A stretch of DNA of 64,000 nucleotides, taken from Terana coerulea. Lineage: Eukaryota; Basidiomycota; Agaricomycetes; Polyporales; Phanerochaetaceae. How positions within the stretch are numbered: position 1 is the first letter of the stretch; each line of letters begins with the position of its first letter. The notes beneath the pieces are model-generated. The model was not told the origin of the DNA and did no database searches. It saw only the letters and a list, made by a program, of their open reading frames with translations. Position numbers and translations under genes: made by a program. Shown here in pieces: positions 12,213-23,444 of this stretch. Location: contig JAKOGH010000740.1 in NCBI GenBank assembly GCA_024811115.1, positions 248,001 to 312,000 of the forward strand, written 5' to 3'.

Positions 12213-12791
12213 GGTGGTCGCAGATACTGTCGAGTACGTTCCTTTTCCGCTCCTGCCTGTGTTATATGAGCTTGGCTGCCTCAACGTCATCCCCTCTTTA
12301 TATCGAACTCTTGCATCACGCGAACAGTTGAGCATGCGCTGGTACGCGGAGGAATCGCTGGTTGGCCATCACCTGTGGTTCAATGCGTCCAGCTGCTTTG
12401 CCGCGGCGGACCGGCGGATGAGACTTCTAGTCCACCATATTGCGTTTACTAAGCTACATGACTCCAGGATGTATATCCTACTAAGCGGGATTATTTTTCA
12501 GCCACACAAACCTGCCATCTTCTAGCAGATCATCCGTCGTTTCACGCTTGGCCAGATGTCTTTGCGCACCCGCGAACGCCACAATGCCGATGAATAGGCG
12601 CCAAACTTGGCGCTGAATCACATGACAGCTGAGACCCACGTGGGAAATTCAAGCCGCGTCGCGTCAAGCTCGGGCGCCAGTTAGATGTTGAACTCTTGAG
12701 CAGCGGACGACCCATGTTGCAAGACTGACCGAATAGCTCCAGGTCTTGGATATATTTTTCTTGACGAATTTACGAAGGCCGTACGCACGCG
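12213..12791. other. Divergent intergenic region, GH28 / FHA gene
   Basis: About 580 bp between two genes transcribed away from each other, so it should hold both promoters. A TATA-like stretch (CTTTATATCG) sits about 85 bp upstream of the GH28 start, at 12296-12305. No coding signal seen. Confidence 0.5.
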
Positions 12792-15700
12792 ATGGACGCC
12801 AGCGAAGTCGGTACCTATGGCACCCTCCGCCTCATGAAGAGACTCGAGCCCGACCAGGTTGTGGCCTCCTACCCGGTCGACGAAGAGGAAATCACTTTCG
12901 GGCGAGGATCCGGGCTGTAGTATAAGACTGTACTATGAGAGTGTCAGTGGTTTGCATTGTAAGCTCGTCTTTCGCGAACGCAAGGTACGCCGTGCTACCC
13001 CAAATTCCTTCCAGCTGCGGCTTATGGATGACACCCAACTTTCAGGCATTTTTGGTAGTGCTGGGCGTGAATGGGGTTGTTATCGACGGCTGCCCAGTCT
13101 TTCCCATCGCCGGCCCAACATCTCAACCTGTTACCGTTCCTTTGCCAAACAACTCCACGATAGAGATACACAAGAAACGGTTTCAGTTCTGCTACCCGCC
13201 AAAGGAGTTACGCGCCACCCTCATCTCAACGCCCACTCGTCCACAAGACTCCACACCCGACCGGCGTCGCCGCAGACGCACCCTGCGCATGTCGATGATT
13301 CACAGCGCACAGGTGTTCACGCCGAGACCGAGCAAGGACCCTCGAGAAAATCTGCGTATTTTGAAGACTCCACTTAAGACCCCGTTCACCCGCGCGGAGC
13401 GCAGACAAAGCTCGCCGCTGAAGCGTGGGGCATACATACCTGAAGAAGACGAGGACGAGGACGGCGGCGAGGAAGATATCGTGCTGGTGGAGAGCAACCA
13501 CCCTCGTGTGGTCGAGGAAGACCGCGACCTAGTGATTCTCGAGCACGTCGTCGTGGACGAACCCGAGCCGGAACCGGAACCCGAGCCACCACGTATCCAG
13601 TACCCCATCCCGCAGTCGGCCCAGCCTCAGGTCCAGCAAACTCCGAAGCGGAAAGCATCGCGCCTTTCCTTGCACCGTGCTGTGCTGGTTCGGTCGGCAC
13701 ATCGCACGGCTTTGCAGCGGGAGATGGAGAAGGAAGAGGAACAAGAGGCTGAGGAGGTCGAAGAGGTGTTTGGCCAGATTGAGCAGATGGAAGACGAAGA
13801 GGAGGAGGACACAGAGGACGCAGAGCCTGACCTCGGGGAGCAGCTCGAACGGCAACAAGATCAACAAGAACAGCAAGCAGGCAAGTTGTCTGGCTGGCGT
13901 AAGAGTCTGGGTCTCGTCACAGGTTGGGCACTGGGATCTCCCGCGCGTCAACACACAGAGGAAGGCAACCACGAAGGACGCGAAGTCGAGCAGGAGCAAG
14001 ATGTCGCTGATGCTGAGGTATGTTTCATGCTTCCTGTCTTGACCTAGATGTGTAAACATGTACTTCTAATAGTTCGTTGAGGAAGAGCAACCCGAAGAGA
14101 CACCCACCCCCGAGCCAGATGAAGAGGACGAGGAATACGACGAGTCAATGGAAGTCGAAGAGCAAGATGATTACGAAGAATCTCAATCTTCAGTGGCTCC
14201 TCCTGCTACCCGCGGTCCGTTTGCGGCTCCAAGCCGGCCACTGGGCAAGTTCATGACCCCACAAGCGCCTCGAATGGTCGACTTCGGCGCGAAGAACAAG
14301 TCGCGCGGTCCCGTACGCTATTCCGTTGGTGGCTTTACTCCAGGTGGCATTCATGGTGCAGCAAGACCTATGACTGCGCCTCGCCCGAGCATTGGCGGGG
14401 CCTCAGGCCCGAGGCGTGTCAGGATGGTTGAGCCATGGAAGGTTGCTGACATCACTGTCCCTGTGCGCGACGAAGAAGAGGATGACCACACGAATAAGGA
14501 GAATGAACTGCAGCAGGAAGCTGCAGCGCCACCTACCCCTTGTCTCCCTCGAAGAGGCCCGCTTGACTGAAGAGGAACGCAAAGTGAGCATCTTCTTGTC
14601 TTATTTTGAAATGTCGTTGACATAGCCTGTCACAATCAGGCCATCCTGGATCGCCGCAAGTCTGCTATGACCGAACCCGACTTCTTCGGCGGCCAGACCC
14701 CAGGCCGCCGTCTCTCGCTCTTCCCGCCCATGTCGCCCATGAAGCAGCCGATGATTCCCAAGCCGCTATTTACCGTGGACGAGCAAAATTCTGAAGCTCA
14801 TGCTTCCACTTCAAAATCGGGCAGTGATCCCACGGCCGATGCTGACGAGAAAGAAGATACATCTGTGCTCCTCGCCCGCATGAAGCATATGGTTGAGGAT
14901 GCAAAGCGTCGGCAAAGCTCGGGTCCGCGACCCTCTATTGGCTCTGGTCTGGGAATGACACCACGGAAGAGCAGCGGATTCTCGCTGTTGGCACCCGACC
15001 CTGGTAGTGCCCCCGTTCGGACGGTCATTACGGATGTGGACGACGAGCTGGACGCAGAACAGGACGAAGACGACGTCAGCGATAAGGAAAACAGCACCGA
15101 GCCATATGAGACACGGGAGCACGAAGTCGAAGAGCATGATACTCAAACAGCCATGACCGGCAAGGTTCGACCATGGTCAAGCCGTGATACTCAGCGCCCC
15201 ACAGTGGCGGAGACTCCTCGCATGGAAGGCCTCAAGCATATGTTCAGCGCCCCGCGCGAAGACACTGCGACGCCGTCCCTCCGTGGCGTGCGCGAGATGT
15301 TCAAGCGTCCGGCCCCGCCCGCCGCGCTGGAGACCCCTCGTCTCAACGACGCACGCAAGATGTTCCAGGCGGCTGACAGAGCAGCGAGCTCCTCCGTGGC
15401 GACACCGCGGTTTGACGGCGTCGGGGAGATGCTGAAGACCCCTGCCGCGTACCGCGCACAACGCAATGATATCTCTGCACCAGACGACGAGGAGGTACAC
15501 ATTCAGGAGGAAGAGCCAGAGGTTGACGTGCCTCCGCCCGCTACGAAGTCAACCCGAACCAGGAAGACGGCTGCAGAGCAGAAGGCGCCGACTACGCGGC
15601 GGACATCGCCCCGGAATGCCTCGCCCACCGAGCATGCTGCACAGGCCGGTCCGTCTACCGAAGAGTCCGCTCCGGCCGCATCTCGCGTTACGCGTAAGAG

Positions 15701-16544
15701 AGGCAAGAATGCGGAGAGCGATGCCGAGTCCGAGGCGCCCGACTCTGCTCCTGCCAAGGCACCGCGGCGCACGCGCAAGGCCACTGCTTCACCCGCCCCC
15801 GAAGAGCCGAGCACCGCTCCCCACACCCTTCGCAGAGGACGGTCGAAGACGCCGACGCCGACCCCCGAGGAGCCTCCCGCGATGCGGGCTGGCTCGAGCC
15901 GGCGGCGGGCACGCACGCCGATCGCAGAGGAAGAAGAGGAGGAAGACCCGATCGACGCGCTCGGCGAGCGCGCCCCGTCGCCTGAGGTGCCGCAGCCAGA
16001 CGAGGCTGCTGCCGGTGCGAGGGTGCGCAGGTCCGCGCGCGCGAAGGCTGTCAAGGAAGAGGACGCGGAGGGTACCCTGCCCGTGAAGATAAAGACCCCT
16101 GCGTCTGCAGCGTCGGAATCCGAGAAGGCTGTGCGGGCAACCGTTCCGCGGGCGACGCGCGGACGTAGGCCTGCTGCAACCGCCATTGGCGCTTCGACGC
16201 TTCCTCGGCCCACGGGCACAGCGCGAGGCACCTCTGCGGCGCGTGGGGCGAGGACGGCGTCTGGCTTGAAGAGGCCCACGGCGGCGTCGTCCTCCAAGCA
16301 ATCGACTGAGAGCGCTGCGCCTGTGCGCGGCAAGGAGAACACGCCTGAACCGGACGAAGACGAGCAGCCTCCACAGGCACCGTCCGGGAAGCCAACCGCC
16401 GCGAGATCTGCGCTGAGGACGGCTACCAAGGCCCCGCGCACGGTGGGCAGAACGCGCGCGGCGTCGGTCGACCAGGAGGCGAAGCCGTCCTCTGCTGATA
16501 CTGCGAAGAGCAGAGTGAGCAGGAGCAAGGTGACGAAGAAATGA
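12792..16544 (+). CDS. FHA-domain protein with Ki-67-like repeats
   Basis: Large, mostly disordered protein with an N-terminal phosphothreonine-binding FHA domain (ITFGR, then CSIRLYYESVSGLHCKLVF and FLVVLGVNGVVIDG). Exons: 12792-12984, 13046-14017, 14073-14583, 14640-16544; introns are 55-61 bp. The middle is acidic and Glu-rich (13440-14190). The last exon has four copies of a T-P-x-x-x-(G/A)-x-x-x-M-(F/L) motif (TPRMEGLKHMF, TPSLRGVREMF, TPRLNDARKMF, TPRFDGVGEML; 15209-15445), followed by a basic Ser/Thr/Pro-rich tail. This order (FHA, long disordered part, repeats, basic tail) resembles vertebrate Ki-67, a mitotic chromosome-surface protein; that link is my inference. Two frame problems: one extra base at about 12906 inside the FHA core, and one at about 14537 before LVSLEEARLTEEERK. 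The second could instead be a 64-bp intron (14463-14526). Confidence 0.8.
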
Positions 16545-17067
16545 AAAATGAAGTCATTATTCGACGTTCTTGAATACGCTATGGATCACTCGTTTATTCC
16601 TTACATCTGTATACCCCTGCACCGCTGTGTTGTATATAATCATTTCCGTATCATGAAGGTCGTCTTGGATGCTTAGAGTGGAGAGCGCGACTCGCTTGTT
16701 CGGGCGGATGCATGCAAGGTGTTGGCTCGATTCGGGAGAAGTCCTCGCGATCGAGCCTACTTCCCGGGTTGTGCTTCCGTACGATCACTCTAGGGTCCAC
16801 ACCTTGGTCCACACTCCACACGACCGGAGAGCAATTGGCAGATTATGAGAGTGTATTAGGCGAGGTAAGAGTCAGGATATACTAGAAAGTGCTACGGGGG
16901 ATAAAGAAACACAGACAATATTTGATACAGTGGGAGATGCAAGGCCATATGTGATACAGTGGGGGGTATGGAGAGGGGAAGAAATCCGGAGCTGAGCATA
17001 CTAGGTCCGTCGTGAGACGGGAAAAATACGAATAAAGGTCCATGGTGGTGACGGCCAGCGCCCCCAT
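16545..17067. other. Convergent intergenic region
   Basis: Space between the 3' ends of the FHA gene and the Clp1-like gene; probably the two 3' UTRs. No coding frame or repeat recognised. Confidence 0.5.
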
Positions 17068-18067
17068 TTACTGCCTCGCGACGCGGTTTAACGCCGTGAG
17101 CAGGATCTCGTACGAAAGGTCGATGACAGCCCACAGCTCCGTGTCAAAGATGCCGAGCGCGCAGGTGTTCTTCCAGAGGTTGCTGATGACCTTGGTGTAG
17201 GCCATCAGCACCTGCAGCGCGCCCTGCGAGCCACCCTGCGAGTACGCCGCGGACGCGAGGGCCTGCGCGAGCCGCATGAGCTTGTCCTGCGAGAACTGGC
17301 CGGTGTAGCTGCGCGCGGTGCTCGACGACGCACTGGCGCACGGCGGGAGCTGGCCCGCGAGCGCGGGCAGCAGGGTCGCGAGGAGCGTGTCCGCGCGCTT
17401 CGTATGCAGGTACGCGTGCAGGTGCGGGAATGTGCCCGCGTCGGGCACGGCGAGCGGGACGACGGGGAGCGTGACGGACGTCGCGCGGCCGGACGGGCGC
17501 GACGCAGGCAGCTGCGGCAGCGCGGTGCAGTGCGCGGCGAGGACGAGCGAGTGCGTCGGGTAGAGCGCGCAGGTCGCGGAGGCGTGCATCTGCGCGGCGA
17601 AGGACGCGACGGTGGGCGTGTTCGGCGAGGACGGCGCGGCCTTGGAGGACGTCACGGCGAGGATGTGCGTCGGGAACGCGGCCGAGCTGGGCGCGTGCGA
17701 GGATGGGCGCACAGGCGCATCCAGCGCGGACGGCAGGTGCGATTTTGGCAGCGAGCTCGGAATGGAGAGCAGGGTCACTGCGGCGATCATTCTGCAATGT
17801 GGCGTAAGCCATTTAGTGAGTGAATAGAGATGAAAAGGACTGCGCCACATACTGAGGAGCTTGGCCAGCCAAGTGCCTCTGGATGTATTCAAGCGGAACA
17901 TCCGCCAGCTCGGGGGCGATGGCTGCAATCGCGCGCCGGTTGACCTCCACAAACGCAGGGCGGGCGAGCGAGCGCGGGAGGTTGACTGCCGGCGAGGGGG
18001 CGTGCTGAGTGGCGCGTTCCATGGGCAGAGCGAAGTGAGGAGAGGGGTGGCTGGCGACTTGGAACAT
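17068..18067 (-). CDS. clp1-like: Clp1-like protein
   Basis: Member of the basidiomycete Clampless1 family, named after a Coprinopsis gene needed for clamp-cell formation in the dikaryon. Two exons (18067-17853 and 17791-17068) joined by a 61-bp intron give about 312 residues. The N-terminal part reads ARPAFVEVNRRAIAAIAPEL and PLEYIQRHL; the C-terminal part has the family-like block KRADTLLATLLPAL and NTCALGIFDTELWAVIDL. No enzyme motif or membrane span is seen; the molecular role is unknown and probably regulatory. A second in-frame Met (MERATQH) 16 codons in could be the true start. Frame is intact. Confidence 0.75.
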
Positions 18068-18843
18068 GTTTATAGAGGGAAATAGGTGGCGATTAGAGTG
18101 AAGATTTTTGGTAGCAGCGAAACAATCTAATGGGGCTAGTATTCAAGAGGAGAGCGAAGGGATGATGACACGCGAGTCAGAGCAGGCGTCGGTTCCAGGA
18201 TCTGCTGCACAGCGAAGGCAGGACTTGTGTTGTGGAGATCACATCCAGTGTTATGCGGATTCTTATACTTTGCACTGAGCCTTATTCGAGCACAAGGCGG
18301 CGAGAGGATGATGAGCAGAACCGACCGCATGGCTGGGCAGGAATAAGAGGATGGACGGATTCGGACGCTGGCTTGTCTCCGTTCCAGGCATGGGTCCCCG
18401 CTGCCACCCCACGTGGAATCACGCACACTCACACCCTCGGAACGCTTTCACCTTTGTAGGCTATCGTTGTCGACGCACTCAATGCCGCCAGACGTGGGAC
18501 ACCCCCAGTTAGCACTGCGCCAATCCGTCAGCGAACCACTTCTGATCCTATTACACTCCAGCTCGCAACAAATTACTGCACTATCGTAGCCATCGCGACC
18601 GAGCCAAACCCCTTGTACTCTGCGCCCACACCCGCCCAAGAACCACCCACCGGCCAGACTGCCTAATGGGACACAAGGCGGGAGTCACACTCTTCAGCGA
18701 TATGCGCCTGCGAGCAGCATAGCGCAGCCCTTCTGATCCAGCCAAATTTGCGATTTGCTGTGAGATGATACCCATGCGAAGTAAACGATGCGCCATCCAA
18801 GGTATAGCTTGTAGAACAACATAGGAAGATTGATTCCGAGAAA
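18068..18843. other. Intergenic, no supported gene
   Basis: Upstream of the Clp1-like gene and downstream of the next minus-strand gene. Small frames only, none with a motif. Confidence 0.5.
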
Positions 18844-20324
18844 TCATCTGGGATTCGGGCCTTTCTTGTTCTCGCGCTTGGGCACACGCAGCAATATGGG
18901 CTTATGGCTGAAAAGGCTTGGAGTCGGCTCAGCCGTCTTCCGTTCGGTGGCTTGGGTTCTTGTGGCTTTGCCTCCCCCGGCTTTGCGTTCCGTAGCTTTG
19001 TTATTGAGACGAGGCGGCGCATCTTCACGTCTCTTCCGGAGGTTGGCCTGTGACCGCCTCGAGTCGTGGACCGCTTTACCAAAATCTCGCAGGTCCTCCT
19101 GGATTGAAACCATATCGATATCGACCGAGAACAATGCATGTCTTGTACTCACAGAAGTGCGCAGAGCGGGCGGTAATTCGAATACCTCCCCGCGCTTGAC
19201 GTCCTGACCCTTGGGTTCTTCCTCCTCGAGATCACTAAAGATAGAGCTCCAGTCGATTGCGCCTGACGACGCATCCTTCGCCGAGTCCGAGTCAAGCTCA
19301 CTCTGCCCTCGTCGCGAGGTAGGCTTAGTCTCCAGTGCATCCAAGTCTGCCGCCATCATGTCATCCAACAGGTCATTCGAGTCTTCGAGCATCTCCGGGG
19401 GTAGCGACGCCCGCAGGATATCCATGACATTGCTAGAGTCTGTCGCCCGCGCCGGCTTGCGACCGTACATCTTCGTCAGCGTGCGGACTGGGTGCTCTGG
19501 TAGCTCCGAGTCCGGCAGAGGGTCGGGAAGGGGCTTCTCTTTTCTTCTCATGCGTTCGCCCCACGACCCACGTCTGCTCGTCGTCCCCCACTGCACCTCG
19601 AACTTCTGCGCAAACCGCCAGAGCTCCGGTAGGGACTCCGTGACCTCGCGAATGAGCTGGGGCCAGGGCATGCGGTAGAGCTCCAAGTTCGCGATGACGA
19701 TGTACGTCCAATCTGCACGGTTTCGTCGAAACATAATCCAAAGTGAACGAGACATGAACTCACCCTGGAGTATGTACTGGGCCATATCCTCTTTCTCCAG
19801 GCGCACAATTTTATCCTTCCCTCTTTCTCTCTTAGTCCTCATGTGCTGCGCCACGACCAAACAGATCGCACTTTTGAACCGTCTAATCATCGCCGTGCGG
19901 ATCCCAGAATGCTTGTGCACCTTCTTTGAGGACGCCGTCAACAGCGACATGTTCACCCTGCGCCCGCCCGGCCAGCTGCGCGGCGCATACGCGTACGGCG
20001 GGCTCGGCCAGAGCGTCAGCGGCCGCGTCAGCACCGCCTGGGGCAGCGCGCGGATCGTGAAGCCCGCTTTGCGCACATACGGGAGGGTCTGGGCGAGCGT
20101 CCGCAGGTCAGTGTCGGTCGCGGGGTGCGTGGGTTCGATATAGCTGCGGACGTCGCGCTGATTATGGCGCGCGAGAAACGCAGAGGGAGACCCGGGCGTG
20201 GTCCGTCTGAACTTTGAGGGAGTTGGGTGAGCGACGAGGCGGGCAGCAGGGTAGTGGGCCTCACGTTGACAGACTTCAGCCGTCCTGCTCGCGGTAGTCT
20301 AGATAGTTCGACGCATCTGCGCAT
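18844..20324 (-). CDS. Probable mitochondrial protein, function unknown
   Basis: Three exons (20324-20265, 20211-19764, 19712-18844), introns 53 and 51 bp, about 458 residues. The first exon (MRRCVELSRLPRAGRLKSVN) is Arg-rich with no acidic residue except one Glu, as in mitochondrial import signals. The conserved-looking core is KKVHKHSGIRTAMIRRFKSA followed, across a splice junction, by DWTYIVIANLELYRMPWPQL, a pattern I associate with uncharacterised fungal proteins. The C-terminal half is acidic, then strongly basic (KATERK repeats, RENKKGPNPR end), which may suit RNA or ribosome contact. A 54-bp GTGAGT..CAG segment in the last exon (after LPPALRTS) keeps the frame either way and may be an extra intron. 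Confidence 0.7.
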
Positions 20325-20906
20325 AGGGTGTCCCTCTGCCTCAAAGCTGTTAAGGCCCGATGGGGTCCAGAGAGGGATGAGACTCAGAGCGGTGACTGTG
20401 GAAGTCTGTGGTAGCCTGAGCTGAGATTACATGGCGCGCTTGCTCGAGGCGCGGGCTCTGCCCTCGCTGCTCGCGTGGTGACGGAACAACGGATCACAGC
20501 GATGAACGGAAGTATTGCCAACTTTTGTGCCCAGCCTGGCATCCGAGTCCGAACCATGGGTTACATATGCCACTCATCCGACTGGATAGTCTGCAAGCAA
20601 AAGCCTATGCGGTGATTTCAGATGATGACAAGGTTCAAGTAGATGGTATGGTACAAGAATTCTGTTTATATGTACACCGTCCATACAGTTGCCCTACTAT
20701 GCCAAGGCTCAGCCCCGGAACCAACGAGTAGGTACTCCTTCGACAATATAAAGCAAAAGACGAAGATACGCGGGGAGAAGTGAAGAGATTATTGTGTAAG
20801 TGCGGAGAACATGGGTACGGATTGTCTGCCACCCTTTGCCAGCCTATAAATGTCAAAATATATCTCAGCAACTAAGTCCATGTCAAGCCATGAAGTGGAG
20901 AATAAT
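20325..20906. other. Intergenic, promoter of the mitochondrial gene
   Basis: No coding frame with recognisable features. The right part (from 20740) likely includes the 3' UTR of the universal stress protein gene. Confidence 0.5.
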
Positions 20907-21933
20907 TCACTCGTCAAAATGCTTTCCACGCTTTGGATTTGCTTTCCGCTTAGCCACGACCTTGCGGACTTTGCTCTCGGGTCGGACAACGATGATTGGT
21001 ACGGGTGAATGGCTCAGACAGTACCTAGATAAATGTCAGTATTGGTCGTGTGACAAGAGACCATCCGCGTACTTGGAAACACTTCCTACACCAGACCCGC
21101 CTAGTGCTGCGCCCCAAGCTTGCATGATACCCCTCTGCCCTCTGGTCCCCACAACGACAGAATCGGGTCGATAGAGAGCAATCAGGCGATCGATGCTGTC
21201 TGTCACGTTGCCTGCTATGAATTCAACAATGATGGATAGCTGTGAATTTTGCGTAAGAGAAATAGCTTCAGAACACATAAGCATCATGTACCTTGCGTTC
21301 GGCATCGGATTCGAGACATTTCTCTTGGACTACTGCCATGAGTTTGCGTGCTTCTTCTCTGTATACGTTGTGATCCTTGCCTTGTCTTTTTCAGTATGTC
21401 GTCACAACGTGGTGCCTTAGCACTCACCGACATCTGCATCGTCAACGCCTCGGAACACGACAAATTCATCCCCCTCTTGGACCAGGCTCTCTAATGCCCA
21501 GTCGAGCGCCTGGCTCCCGCTCTCGTCAGGGCTCGCAGCACACAGGAATACACGCGTGTTCTTCTCCCGTGCGTAGCCGTCGCTCTGCACATGCAAAGTG
21601 TACGAGAACATCTGACGCCTGCGGGTCCTCGAACGTGTCGAATCCGACCTTGGGCCTGTATCCCTGGGCGACGACTGCGGGTAGTGGTATGCCATTTATG
21701 CGCGGCGACTGTGGGGCGGAGGGTGAGCCAGAGGGCAGGAAGCCGGATCCGGTGGCATGGGAGAGTGGGGAGGAACCTGTAATGTATGGGGACGTGGTAT
21801 AGCGCAGTGGCGGTGAGCTGGGTATTTGTGAAGCCGACGGTGTGGACGGTCGCGAAGCAGAGTTCTTCATGGCCGACCGGAGTGGTTGAGTGGGCATTGG
21901 AATATAATTAGGGTGCTCGGGCGAGTTAGACAT
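20907..21933 (-). CDS. Universal stress protein (UspA domain)
   Basis: Cytoplasmic UspA-fold nucleotide-binding protein. A long Ser/Pro-rich leader (MSNSPEHPNYIPMPTQPLRS) precedes the domain: NTRVFLCAASPDESGSQALD (strand 1 and helix), EGDEFVVFRGVDD, then LSIIVEFIAGNVTDSIDRL, and the ATP-site segment PDSVVVGTRGQRG followed by SHSPVPIIVVRP. The protein ends KRGKHFDE at 20907. Introns separate these blocks. At 21612 one extra base breaks the frame between FDTFEDPQAS and MFSYTLHVQSDGY, which are contiguous in relatives as I recall them. A second splice choice (before DHNVYREEARKL) is unclear. Function beyond a stress role is not predictable. Confidence 0.85.
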
Positions 21934-22235
21934 ATCGGAGACAGGGACTTCTGGACTGTACGTTCAAGACTGTACTGGCGATGTTGAGTGGTTTCTGGTG
22001 CACGTCAACTGGTAAACTTACTACTAAATTAACTGTACTATATTATTTCAGCCAAGTTGCGCGAGCGATTTTGGACCCTGTCCTCAGAGTGGCCCCTTTG
22101 AAGAGAGTTGAGGCGTTCGTCGGCCGGGTTGGTAGTAGTGGTAGATTGAGAAGGGCTTTACGAGCCCCGCGGCAACCGGAACCGACGGTGGCAGGGACCG
22201 TAGTGGTGCAGACGCCCAATACTTGCCCTAGTACC
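21934..22235. other. Divergent promoter region
   Basis: Three hundred bp between the universal stress protein gene (-) and the WW-domain gene (+). An upstream in-frame extension of the WW gene exists from 21981 but looks non-coding and crosses likely promoter sequence, so I start that gene at 22236. Confidence 0.4.
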
Positions 22236-23067
22236 ATGATCAGCCCTACTCACTCCCACTCTCCCAGCCCCTCCACTCCTGCTGCAGACGAGGCAAAAGA
22301 CACGTCTGAGCGTAACACGCCCTCCGCAGAGGCCAGCAAGTCTCCCGAGCCCGAAGTCGCGCAAAAGGCCGAATCCTCGACCTCTGCGTCTGGTTCTACG
22401 TCAACAGCCAGCGCCGCTTCCAACGCGGCTGCGCCAGCAGCCGTACCGACCGCCGCTGCAGGCGAATGGCAGGCCGTCTGGTCATCCCCACATAACGCCT
22501 ACTACTTCTTCAACTCTCGTACCCAAGAAACAACGTGGACGAATCCTCTACAACAGCCCGAGGCTTCGTCCTCTGCCGGTTCCTCCGCGACCGCTGGCCC
22601 TCAGGCCTCCGGCTCCAGCTCGGCGCCGTACAATCATGCGTTGCAAGCTGCGGCTGAGGCACAGGGGATCGACCCGTCTCTGGCGTACCTCGATCCCGCG
22701 CTAGCGGCCGCCACCTCGTCGAACCCTGCGGCGTACACATACACGGCGAAATTCAATTCGCGCACAGGTGCCTTCACGGCGCAGGACGGGCGCGACCCCT
22801 CGCATGTGAGCGAGTACAACAGGGCGAAGCGGATGAGCGAGGCGTACTTCGATGTGGGGCAGTGGGAGAAGGATGTGGAGCAGCGGGATGCGCAGGAAGA
22901 GGAAAGCAAGAAGAGGAAGCGGCCCACTAAGAAAGATATCGTACGTAGTCACCCTTGCCCATTGAAGGAAGCATACTTGGCTCATGCAAATCTGGACCCT
23001 GCAGGAACGGTTCAAGGAGCAGAAGAAACAGAAGAAAATCGCCAAGACAGCTTGGCTACGTACGTAG
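22236..23067 (+). CDS. WW-domain protein
   Basis: Two exons (22236-22940, 23005-23067; 64-bp intron). A disordered Ser/Ala/Pro-rich N-terminus leads to one WW domain, GEWQAVWSSPHNAYYFFN then TQETTWTNPL, with both signature Trp residues and the Tyr/Phe pair; WW domains bind Pro-rich ligands, often in splicing or transcription factors. The C-terminal part has KFNSRTGAFTAQDGRDPSHV and a basic end KKRKRPTKKDIERFKEQKKQ reading through to AKTAWLRT. Such a Lys-rich tail next to a WW domain is common in fungal nuclear proteins. The last codons overlap a donor-like GTACGT, so one more short exon may exist. Confidence 0.8.
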
Positions 23068-23444
23068 GACTGCCATGTTCCTCGAAACGAAGACTCTTGG
23101 ACGATGTTTGGAGGCCACTATATGAGATCTTGTGCTAAGCCGAATACAAGCAACTCCTCACGTTATTCCTTGACCTGCACGTTTTGTGTCGAGTTGCTGT
23201 CAGATGTCATACTCCAGTACCCCAAGAAGTTGTCTCTTGTCTCCGCTGCGATTGAGCTCCAACCGTCTTGGTTTGCTCGGTCTTTCAACTGATTCTAGAT
23301 CTCACTAAACAGTCACCTGCAAGGCAGCCCTCGAATATCGGAATCTGTAAGTCAACCCTAGCTGATGTCTCCAAATCAAGCAGCACGGCTGGGGAGATAA
23401 GATTGAAGCAAGGCATGATACAGTAGCAACGTCGGCGAAGCAAC
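23068..23444. other. Convergent intergenic region
   Basis: Between the 3' ends of the WW gene and NOP53. A short frame at 23104-23292 (+) has no features. Confidence 0.4.

Noticed and set aside
12859..12907. 49-bp intron as explanation for the FHA frame break
   Set aside because: It would delete conserved FHA strands (VASYPV..ITFGR), so a one-base insertion is more likely.
21981..22235. Upstream extension of the WW gene to the first Met of the open frame
   Set aside because: The extra sequence looks non-coding and overlaps the divergent promoter; the Met at 22236 opens typical Ser/Pro-rich sequence.
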